NCBI GenBank assembly: GCA_030141605.1
Contig: JAQGDQ010000001.1
Location: 2,514,501 to 2,578,500, forward strand
Direction of reading: 5' to 3'
Origin: Tubiluchus corallicola
Lineage: Eukaryota > Priapulida > Priapulimorpha > Priapulimorphida > Tubiluchidae
Length of the DNA stretch: 64,000 nt
Part shown: piece by piece, positions 37,510 to 48,556 of the stretch
Layout: every line of letters starts with the position of its first letter
Position numbering within the stretch: position 1 is the first letter of the stretch
The notes under the pieces: generated by a model
Databases searched by the model: none
What the model saw: only the letters and a program-made list of their open reading frames with translations
What the model was told of the DNA's origin: nothing
Program-made: the position numbers and the translations under genes

Positions 37510-39675
37510 ATGCCTCGATCTTTCTTAATCAGTAAAAAGAGACGCTTACTTGCGCACTGCATGGCCGAAGAAATAAAGTTGACTAGAGAGACTAAACAAA
37601 TAAACGGTATGCAATTTCTTCGTGTTACTATTACTATTTTGTCATAATGTACAACCATTTTTACATTTTAACTTGATCTAAAAAATCTGCCTAAAGTTGA
37701 TTTTATGTAATTTCTCAATTCTGAAGTTGTAAATAATTATCAAAAGTGCTTTCGTAGTTAACTTGGGAAAACAGTTCCCTATTGGTTAGACAACCAGTAA
37801 ACAGCTGACTGTGTTAGAAAACTAGTAAAAAATTTTTAGCTTTTACTTTTTTGTTTTTATGATATTTTAAATCATTCTTAATGTTAATTTATTTTTATTG
37901 TCATGTAGGCTAGATAATTTTGAGAGCGTTTAGCCTTTGTATAATTCCCATTGCAAATGATCAATAATTATGCAGGCTATTATTTCGGCAATTTTATATT
38001 AACTCTTCCTGGTGTTTTTTTATACAAATTCAGTTAGCTGTTAACAGTTGGAAATTTGAAAAAGTTGCCGAAAAAAATCGTGAAAAGAGACACACCTGAC
38101 TTCTTAAATTGTTATCAATTGGCTTGGTGTTGCAATAGCGTACCATTCACAGCAGTGCTGATTGCTCATGGATACTACACGCTTCCGCCCCGACATAATG
38201 CATTCCATTCGCTAGGATACCTTTTTGCAAGTTTTCTTGCTGAAATATAGCTTAGCAAATAATGTCTATTGCTTTTTTCATCTCTAGGTAGGCCTTTAGA
38301 CGCTGTGCACTGTGAGGGAAAGGAAGATGAGACACAGAAAGAGTCTGTTAGATTCGGAAAAGAGCAGGCGATGGGGAAGGTAACGGACGAAGATCGTGAG
38401 AACAAGTGTCCTTCTTCTTTCGGAGACATCAGAAATATATTTGTGTTAAACAAACAGATCAGTGTTGGTGATGAAATGAGTGGTGCGTTTCACAAAACTG
38501 TTGCGGAGAAAAAAGACGTCTTCATGACTAAAGACTTTACCTCCTTTAACGATACTGCGCATAAAGACAGTACTGTAGACAATGATAAATCACCTAATAT
38601 AGTTAACAAAGATATGCCAGTATCTGCTAGAACGAACAAAGACAACTACACAGATGCTTTAATTATTGGCGACGTATTTAAGAACAATAATTTCGTTTAC
38701 AGAGACAGCGTGAACAACAAAAATCGTCCACCCACTGAGATTACGCGAGGACAGCAAAATAACAATTTGGCAACGACGAAAAATGATGATCTAAAACGCT
38801 CTTTCATTTCCACGTCCTTTTCCCCGGTTGTTTTGCCTCCTTCCAGCTATGTGCCCGCTAGAATACCTCCACATCACCCATTTCCAAACCCACCCAACTC
38901 ACAAGGGATTATTAGCAAACCACCAATAGCAACTGCACTGATGACGAGGCCTTCACAGGCTGTTACTAGAACACCGCCACCACACTTGGATGTGGCTAAT
39001 ATGTATTGGAACTCCCAACTTTTTCATGCTTATTATCCTTACTCTGTACCGCAGTTACCTCCGTTTTGTGGCTTCCAACGCCTCTCTCCCCCAATGGCTA
39101 CGCCCACGCTATCACCTGTCCCTCCACCGCAAACCATATTTCGCCCCGAACCGGTCAAGTTTAAAGAGACTGTTGATGACAGGAAGGAAAGATTGAGTGA
39201 ACGGGAAATGAATCCGATAATTTCTTCTCGCAGCGACGTACCGCGGTACCAATGTAACGACTGTAACAAGAGCTATTCGACTTTCAGTGGTTTGTCTAAG
39301 CACAGACAGTTCCATTGCGTCAGTCAGAGTAAGAAGTCGTTCAGTTGTAAGTACTGTGAGAAAGTTTACGTGTCCTTAGGTGCTCTGAAGATGCATATCC
39401 GCACTCATACCTTACCATGCAAGTGTAAATTATGCGGTAAAGCCTTCTCAAGACCTTGGCTCCTCCAGGGACACATCAGAACGCACACGGGAGAGAAGCC
39501 ATTTTCTTGCACACTCTGCAATCGGTCATTTGCCGATAGATCGAATCTTCGAGCTCACCTGCAGACACACTCTGACGTGAAGAAGTATTGCTGTAAGTGC
39601 TGCGGCAAAACTTTCTCTAGAATGTCACTCCTTGTCAAACATGAGGACGGCGGGTGTCCAGCCTCTTTAAGATAA
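37510..39675 (+). CDS. snail: Snail-family zinc-finger transcriptional repressor, two coding exons
   Basis: Snail proteins repress genes through CAGGTG E-boxes and direct mesoderm formation and epithelial-mesenchymal transition. Exon 1 (37510-37606) encodes [11 protein letters not shown], an almost canonical SNAG domain that recruits corepressors. The donor G|GTATGC and the acceptor CTCTAG at 38288 are both phase 1 and join as Gly33. Exon 2 (38288-39675) completes a 494-residue protein. Residues 34-350 are low-complexity, with Pro-rich blocks and no obvious CtBP motif (PxDLS). From Tyr353 there are five fingers: [69 protein letters not shown], and a C2HC YCCKCC...HEDGGC. The linker TGEKP follows finger 3. 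These match Snail/Slug, not Scratch, whose second finger reads KVYVSMPAMAMH. The intron just after SNAG agrees with the vertebrate Snail layout. The large second exon has an in-frame codon context upstream of 38288, but only splicing supplies the SNAG start. Confidence 0.95.
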
Positions 39676-40580
39676 TTCTTGTAAAGTCTTGATTGTATAT
39701 CTGAACCCGACGATGTAAACATGAAAATACAGAATTACGTATGGTAACTAAGGGTTTATGAGTCTTACAATGTTGTTCTTACCGTAATTAATTTAGCTTT
39801 TATCAGCAGTTGGACAAATTAGTAGTTAATTCTTTATAAGATATAATCAAACGTTCATATGAGGTACTAATTAAAATCTCAAATTCTTTTTGTCTGTTCT
39901 TCTCTTTCTTTAACTATACTTTGCATAATTATACAAGTGTGGTTACTTGGGATATACAATCGCAAGAACAGTGTTTTTTGTAAAATATTATTTTAAAGAA
40001 AACATTAGTAAACTGATAAATTTTCTGTATGCTTGCGTACTCCAAGTGACACATTTTCTCAACTTTAACTTATATATTGTCGTACAAAGTCATTAATATA
40101 TTCAGAATATAATTATATAATACTAGGTGTTTAATTATGGATTACCCTGGTGTTCGTGATGTATCTAAATGTCACGCAAATTTCATATTCTCGTAATCAA
40201 ATTTTGTAATTGAAATAAAGATTTATGTTTATAATATGTTACATCTCATGTCATAATTATGCTATTCTTATATTTATTATATATTTTATGATTTGTAAAT
40301 AAAAATAAGCTCTGAGTGAAAAATCAAAATAACTGTGCCACAAAGTTGCCATACGTTACTTTGTTCATAGGCCTCGTTGTTCGTTATGTTCTAGTCTACC
40401 TCGCACTTGCAAAATGCAAAAGTAACATTTCTGTTTAGTGTTCACCTTATTGTTTTTTTCTATTAAGAAGTAAAATGTCCTGTAAATACCTTGTCTGTTG
40501 TATAATAACCACTGATATTGTTTCTTAAAGTTATATATTATAAAATATAATTTTGTACAGACTATGCTATAGATAATAAA
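39676..40580 (+). promoter_or_regulatory. snail 3' UTR with polyadenylation signals
   Basis: AATAAA occurs at 40214-40219 and 40575-40580, with others near 40300. The intervening sequence is AU-rich with ATTTA-like words, as is usual in unstable developmental mRNAs. Which signal is used is unknown. Confidence 0.45.
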
Positions 40581-43349
40581 GACTCTTCATTAAATAACAA
40601 TTTTATTAATCCTGATTATTTTTTTGTGCATTCATTCAATTTAGCACCCGTACAATATTAAAATGTTTTAAAAATCATTTCTGGTATTTGATTCTAATAT
40701 CTTGATATTCATGACTTATTTCATTTCACTTTTTTACCGCACGTCAGACTATTGCATTACATAAAACAAAACAAAACAAAACACTTGTACTTTAAAGCGA
40801 ATATAATCTCTGTTATAGGTCTATGTTAATAAATTTTTAGCAACGATGATTCGTAACTTTTGGACAAAATTCTAAATCAAGCATCAATGTTCCGACTGCA
40901 GCAGTTAAATAACGTAGAACAAAAATGCTAACTAATTACATAAAACTGAAAGGCGTAGCAGACTGTTAGATACGAGCTATGATAATAGCCAAACGCACTA
41001 TACAAGTCTCTTAATCCTCGTTACTGTTAATCGAGGACTTATCTCATACCTATCTGTGACGATTAACCACATTGTTCGAAACAAGAAAAGCAGTTGACAG
41101 AGATAACACGAGGGATAAGACTTCTCGCACTTGTAGCCAACTGAGCTGCTAAGAATGTGGATAAACTTCTCGCGGGAAACAGGGTTAAAACGTTGATCCA
41201 TTAACGTGGTGATGGGAAAGAAAACAGGTTGTTTCGCTAAAGCATTTATTGAAACATCACTCCGAGAAGTCCTGAGAACTAATAATGAAACAATGACGAA
41301 CCAGCGGGATAATGTCGACTACTTCTATTGCGATGTAAAAGGCGGAAACAATAAGTTTTGAGCTTGTTGTACAGACCTATACAACACACCTACTAGTGCT
41401 AGAACGCACGGAATTCTGAACTCTGCAATGATTTCAAGAAAAATTATTGCCTGAACTATCTATCGTTTATAGATTACGTTTACCCGTTTTTTTCACTAAA
41501 TTTAAATTATTTTCGATATTTCCCTGCACAAAAATCAGCAGAATCCGTGCAATGCGGCGCTCACAAAAATTCCATGTGTGGCAAAGAGATGGCGGCTGTA
41601 TAAATGTATCGCGTGCTTGAAGAACGAAGACGTTTCCCGAACAAGAGAGAAAGCTTTAATAAAGCTTGTCATAGAGACGTGTGCACTGTTTTCACACGAT
41701 ACTAATTTTGCTTGTGCCTATATAGTCTTATTTTGTTAAATTCATTATTCGGTTACTATGCTTACATCCACAGAGATAAATATTTTTATTACATTTGTGT
41801 ATTTAGGAAGTGCGTTTGCTGGTAAACAAATATTAGTGGTACATACTATATTAGTGGTATATAGCAAAGCCAGATTATTCATGTAAACGTTTTTCCATTT
41901 TCTTTATCAATAGAAATTTAGCTTTGTTACTAGTGGCGGTCGAAAATAATAATAAAGCATTGCAAGAAGTAAAACCTATTAAAATATACGCGTAATTAAT
42001 GTGACTTGATGTCGCACAGTTTTTAATTTAAAGTTTCTGATTCGAACACCGATTTTTTTTAAATATAAAGGTATTCAAGCTATAATAACTTAGTGAGACC
42101 AATGTAAAGTTTGGAGTTGAATTAAAAGTATTTTCCGACTTTGATGCTTAAGTATTTGCCGCAGTTTGTCCAAAATACCACATGCATTTCCTTCTTTTTC
42201 CTACGGGAAAATACTCAGTGTTTTTGTCCAACAGACGGTTGGAATTTAACTTTGTGTCATTGATTCGCTACAACGTAAACTTTCCGAATAGAAATGGTGA
42301 ATGAGGTCGGGCTTAAAGCATTGTACGCGGATCGTAGGATTTAACAGGTAGAAAGCGCCTGAACAACCTGACTACACTGATGGAATGCGGTGCATGAAAA
42401 CACTCACATGTTTAAATATCTTTGTTTCTTATAGAGCACGGGATTTGCCGTGTTTTTAAATTTAGCCGATGTGTGTGGGTCCGAGAACACGCACGTGGGA
42501 AAGTTGTTTCATTTGTTTGTAGGAATTTACGCCATGGTCACGCGGTGTAAAACGTCAGAAAAGAGTTGTTAGCCAAATCGATTTGCGCTGACATCATGAC
42601 AGTTGGCAAACTCACATTTAATTAAATAGAGACAGTTTAGTTGATTTATGGGATCTGCTAAAAATCACTATGATTGAGATCGCCAATTTTAATCACCTTC
42701 CACAGATGTTAACTACTTTTTCCGTCAAATAGTCAAAATTTAGGAAATCAATAGTCAAAATGGAGAAATTTCATTTATATTGAGTAAAGGATTTTTGCTC
42801 AGTCGTTGTCTTAACAGTTAATCTGGCTTTATTCAAAAATACAAAATTTATATATCTTTATTCGTACATTTTGTACATTTGAAAGTAATCGGTAGATTTA
42901 GTTTATAATAAGAGCACGTAATTCCAATATGGACAAAACATGGCTATGTAATTCTTTATGTTAGCTGTGTAATTCTAACAAATGCTTACATACTGAATAA
43001 TAATTATTCAAGTTATGCTTTTTATATTAGCTTATATGTTATATTATGCTATATTTTACGTTGTTTTATGATCTGTTATAAGTATAGTGGTATTTAATAT
43101 ACGTATTATGTTTCTCCATAAACATAAATATTCTCGCATTTCTTCTGTCAGTAAGCTCGAAACTTATATTCTCTTTTTTAGCTCTGACTCAAAGCTCAAA
43201 GTTTTGCTCATTCAAGAAACTTTCAATAAGTTTAGTGAGTCATTGTATTAAGCATAACAATTGCGCCAGCAAAAGCCAACTGTGGCGCTAAATACTTTGA
43301 CAGGAAATGGTTTTTGAAGTAGTAAAAAGAATTTGCCGTCAATAAGGGT
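40581..43349. other. Intergenic DNA downstream of snail, no gene recognised
   Basis: No exon is supported. The base composition alternates between AT-rich stretches and patches with more CpG (about 40980-41650 and 42280-42600). Such patches could be cis-regulatory, but nothing specific was recognised. Confidence 0.4.
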
Positions 43350-44060
43350 CAGGTGTTAGCTGCCTGCAGGGAAATGAAATAAATTCCACCTCTCGGGGTT
43401 TCGTTCACAAGGGCAGAATAACTCGGGCTATTTGACATTCGCTTCTAATATAGTCGTATAGGTATAACAAGGCTGCTTCACAAAGCTTAGCAATTGGAAC
43501 GTATTTTTTGGAAGGGTTGTGGCAATGGGGTTAGGGATCGGCGTTTGCAGCATAGTCGGGTGTTCTTCTAAGGCTGATTTGCGGCGTTTCGCCGTCAATT
43601 CATGGTTTTTCGTCAAGGAACCGTGAGCAGAAAGTTGTGTTATTGGCACCCTAGCGGGGAACATAGGCGTAACATTGCTGAAATAAGCGCTACCATGAAA
43701 ACGCCACGTTGTTTAAATGAATGGAGAGTACGACAAAGCCACGGGCCTATTATGTACAATGCTGTAATCTACATTCCTTCCATGATTTTCACCACTGAAA
43801 TATAATGCGAACAGTAAGCTTTGTGTGCATCTAGATTCAACAGGTATATGCATTGAAAATTGGCTACCAACAGAGCTCCGTCTATGGGTTGGCTTTCAAG
43901 TCAGTGTAGTAGCAATTAAGGTGCGCTGGGTCTCTGTGTTACCTGGATGAGCGCACGTGAGTGTGGAAAAGATGAGCGGAAGAGCTGTGCAGGTGTGGTG
44001 AGTAGCGGTCGCAGTGACGCAAGCTCACAGGTGCTCAAACTGCACTGACAGGTGCTCGAG
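43350..44060. promoter_or_regulatory. GC-richer island with clustered Snail-type E-boxes
   Basis: CAGGTG occurs at 43350-43355, 43990-43995, 44028-44033 and 44049-44054; the last three lie within 65 bp and two share the longer word ACAGGTGCTC. A CACGTG E-box is at 43954-43959. The stretch is richer in G+C and CpG than its surroundings and has no convincing coding frame. It lies 3.7-4.4 kb downstream of the snail coding region. A Snail/ZEB/bHLH-responsive enhancer or silencer is a reasonable hypothesis, not a demonstrated function. Confidence 0.4.
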
Positions 44061-45029
<969 letters not shown>

Positions 45030-46449
45030 TAATCTTAAATTAAAAGATTAATTTAATTTCAAAGAAAGACAAGAACACCCACAAAAGCAATGGCATAACC
45101 GGACATGCAGAAGACTAGTCTAAGAATGTTCATATGAATGCAAAATCTAAATAAAAGTCAGAAACGGTATTACAATTTTTACTAAAGTAAGCATAAGTTA
45201 ATTAACAATAATAATAAATGCCTGTGAATATAACAACATTTGCTAACTGTTATCACTCACTGACTATATCGGTTTGAATAGAATAGTCCGCGTTTTACGT
45301 GTGTTTTCTATAGAAGCCTTTGGGCATCTGTAGGAAATTCACCATTTTAGGGTAACTTTAGAGCATGACTAATACACGTAAAACAACTGTCGGAGCTGTT
45401 AATTAAATTAGATCTATTTAATGATTTAGGATTTTATAAACACTTAAAAGTAAAAATGAATTCGTGCAAAATATTTGGAATTTGCTGAGTAGATATAATT
45501 ACCAAGCAAGTGTGCTATTCTGCAGCATTGCCGTTGTTATCAGCGTTACCTCAGCTTACGTAGATCATAGTGAACGTTATGCTCTATTAAATGTTTTACT
45601 GTTTAGGCCCTGTAGGTTTACAAAAATGACATAATCGCTTATAGCGCTGCAAACAAACGCTACAGAACACTTATAATAATGTTCTCCATATTTAGACTCA
45701 CCAAACAAAATTAGGGAAATTGCTATATAAACAAAATAATCTTAACACCTGGTTTAGCAAGCGCGAAAATCAGCTTCCGTGCAAAATGGCAGGTTCCTTG
45801 TCTAACACTGCTGTGCACCTTACAACTTCACAACGTTGCAGGCTTTCCACATTGAAAAACAATGAATTTCTTACAAACAAGTAGAAAATCGACGTTCTAA
45901 TCTAATCTCTCTCTCTCTCTATATATATATATATAGTATTAGGATCTTGGTCATAACAAATATATTGCACTGTCTTCTACACAGAAACACTATGTAAGTA
46001 TCTCGTCTTGGTATTAAGTTAAATTACATTGTGTGCCTGTTATGCATTTATGTCAATTATCATTGTTTTCTTATGCTATTTTGAACCTACTATCCTGTGG
46101 TCAATAAAATTAACTAACTAACTAACTAAGGTTAAGGAATAAAAAATAAATAAATAAACAGTTATTAATATAAGTGAGTATAAGATACTTTGGGCTTGAA
46201 ATGCTTCCAAGCAGCCCCGCATGTACATGACCTGATGCGTAGGTAAGTCTTAACTGCCAGGGTGAAATGTATCTTGATAATTGTACATGTATAATAAGTA
46301 TTTTGGGTCTACAACACAAAGGACATTTTATTTATTCTATTGTTATTTAGTTATTTATTGATGCTGTTTTAATCACAAAATTATTTTACGCCATCAATAG
46401 GCAGGTATAAGTAAAAGAACAATTTTATAATAATTCAATAAATATTATA
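45030..46449. other. Intergenic DNA with a probable LINE 3' tail
   Basis: No gene recognised. (CT)n(AT)n lies at 45905-45935. The stretch 45936-46127 ends GTCAATAAAATTAACTAAC followed by (TAAC)n, the form of a LINE 3' UTR with a short tandem tail on the + strand. No coding part is left. Confidence 0.4.
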
Positions 46450-47000
46450 CTACTCTGTGGCTGTATCAAATGGGTTTTGTGGAGAGCATAAAATTGATAA
46501 TTGTGTGAACGCTAAGCACGCAGCTCTCCCATACAAAGGCGATCAAAATGGGAGCCATAAATTATGGTTTCTGTTGATGAGTCTGCAAAGACAATGGATT
46601 AACGGCTTACGATTTGATAGGCATGAAGAATCACCAAAAACCCGGAGATTTGTCGTTTGTGAAGTCACAATTAACTATGCAGCCCTTAATTACGTGAATT
46701 GATATGCGCAGACGACAGGCACGCGGCGTGATACGGGTGATGGATAATAACCCTCCGCGCCTCGGGCTGCATTTGGCAGGTGCATAACGGGATAGCTTGT
46801 ATCTTTTATGGGGCAAAAGAGATACCGTTATCGTTCGATTACGTATCTCATTATCTCTGTGGCAAAGTGACGCTGTAAAACGGCAGCACGTGATTGGAAA
46901 CCCACCTGTACGTGTGACAACAATAACTCCGGAAGAAGAAAGCACTAATTTGTTGCGTTTGGGATAGGAATCGATCACGCGTCAGTGACGGATTTGCAAA
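46450..47000. promoter_or_regulatory. CpG-bearing island with E-boxes and GATA words, possible cis-regulatory module
   Basis: This patch contrasts in composition with the AT-rich DNA around it. It holds CAGGTG (46777-46782), CACGTG (46887-46892), CACCTG (46903-46908) and several GATA/TTATC words (for example GATACC, TTATCG and TTATCTC at 46825-46860). Open frames exist on both strands (82 codons +, 115 codons -), but neither resembles a known protein. A regulatory module for snail or another gene is a guess from composition and motifs. Confidence 0.3.
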
Positions 47001-47304
47001 TTAATAGCAAGCGAAGTGTAAACATAGACGCCGGATAATTCTACTAAATTTTTGATGGCTTGTCACCATAATTTTAAGTAAAAATGGAGCACTCTCTCAT
47101 GTCTCATGATCACAAGAGTCACGAATTCCAAGTAAATACGTGCTATCATATCTTTAACTTAATCGCCTTGTATACGTAGAATGAAAATTATTTATTTGAG
47201 GACATAGACCGACGGTCTATCTGTTGAAAAAAGATTTAAAAAAGACTAACTTACTATAGACATCGTATACTACATATGAGCTACAATCTGTGTGTGTGTG
47301 TATG

Positions 47305-47308
<4 letters not shown>

Positions 47309-47338
<30 letters not shown>

Positions 47339-47483
47339 TGTATGTATGTATGTATGTATGTATGTATGTATGTATGTATGTATGTATGTATGTATGTATG
47401 TATGTATGTATGTATGTATGTATGTATGTATGTATGTATGTATGTATGTATGTATGTATGTATGTATGTATGTATGTATGTAT
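47309..47483. repeat. (TATG)n tetranucleotide array
   Basis: A clean TATG repeat of about 175 bp is preceded by a short (TG)n. The repeating Met-Tyr-Val-Cys frames are artefacts of the repeat. Confidence 0.97.
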
Positions 47484-47895
47484 TACACGTATATTACATA
47501 ATGCTATATAACATAGGTGGACTATAGAATTGCGCCTAATTTACTCCGTTGTTAAGCAAATAATCATTAAGCTATCATATAACTTTTATATTAATAGAAG
47601 TAAAATAATAATGCTGTTTGTGGATGCATTTATTAAGCAACATAGTTGTAGAATGGATTGATGAAATTTTCTTTAAGTTTAACATACCAGTGGCGTAAAG
47701 CCATGCACGTATCTTTAGCATAAATAAGATTTCACTATAAGTGAATTACAGATCGAGTACGATAAGTTCACAAAGATTCTAGCGTGCGTTTTTACAAATC
47801 TTCGTGTCAGTTGTTCCTTTTTGTTTTATTTCTAATAAAGAAATAGATATTTTTAGTACAGGCACTTAAAAACATTTATGGTTAAAAACAACACC

Positions 47896-48556
47896 ACTTT
47901 ATTATAATTTTTACATTAAAAAGTTAAAATCAGGCTAAACGTTTCGACAGGCTGCTGCTGTCATCATCAGTGGTAAATTTACAAACATACAACCAATTTA
48001 TATAGGCAGCGTCTATTATGCACTAATTAAGTAGTTAACCGAAGTCAAATAGGTAATGAATAAGCATAGCAGTAAACGAATTGATACAGCAACTTATTCA
48101 TTAATTGTGTATTTACAAAAGCCGAACAGGTAATGATTAAATGATTAAACCGACCTGAAATAAGGAAATTAAGTAACAAATAGCTAAGTGTTTGAAAATA
48201 AAGTTAAATGAATTGAACTGCTTTGTACGTTAACTGGGAATTATCAATAAAAGAAAGTATATCTATATACCTTAATAAGTCTTCTCTTAATGTACAAAGC
48301 AGTTCAATCCCTTTAACTTTATTTTCAAACAGTTAGCTATTTGTTACTCTATCAATTTCTTTATTGGTCAACTTTTTCTTTATCTATTTGGCTCTGTTAA
48401 CTACTTAATTAGTGCATAACAGGCTCTGCCTGCATAAACTGGTTGTAAATTTGTAAATTTACCACTGATGATGACAGCAGCAGCATGTCAAAACGTTTGG
48501 CATGATTTTAACTTTTTAATGTAAATGTTTTGATAAAGTTGAGTTTTAATAAAGTA
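47896..48556. mobile_element. Large foldback element with hammerhead-like motif in each arm
   Basis: The left arm (about 47896-48235) and right arm (about 48290-48556) are inverted copies in the same order: TTACATTAAAAAGTTAAAAT, the AACGTTT(C)GACA...TCATCATCAGTGGTAAAT block, TATGCACTAATTAAGTAGTTAAC, and GTTTGAAAATAAAGTTAAA. A loop of about 50 bp separates them, and the left arm carries extra sequence. On the outward-reading strand each arm contains CTGATGA, a short hairpin and then GAAAC (left, 47970-47941 minus) or AAAAC (right, 48465-48494 plus), the arrangement of a hammerhead ribozyme core. Terminal repeats with hammerhead motifs in inverted pairs are known from Penelope-like retroelements. 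No Penelope RT or GIY-YIG endonuclease is present. Confidence 0.8.

Noticed and set aside
45108-45126. GAAGACTAGT, shared with the miR-7 seed region
   Set aside because: Similarity stops after ten bases and there is no hairpin partner.
46714-46735. miR-124-like string (AGGCACGCGG followed by GTGA)
   Set aside because: The match to the mature miRNA is partial, with a base missing in the middle, and no complementary arm forming a precursor hairpin was found nearby.
46631-46978. 115-codon open frame on the minus strand
   Set aside because: The overlapping + strand is also open, and neither product resembles a protein. Openness is likely due to the higher GC of this island.
47276-47527. Met-Tyr-Val-Cys repeat frames
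   Set aside because: They arise from the (TATG)n array; all three forward frames are open for the same reason.
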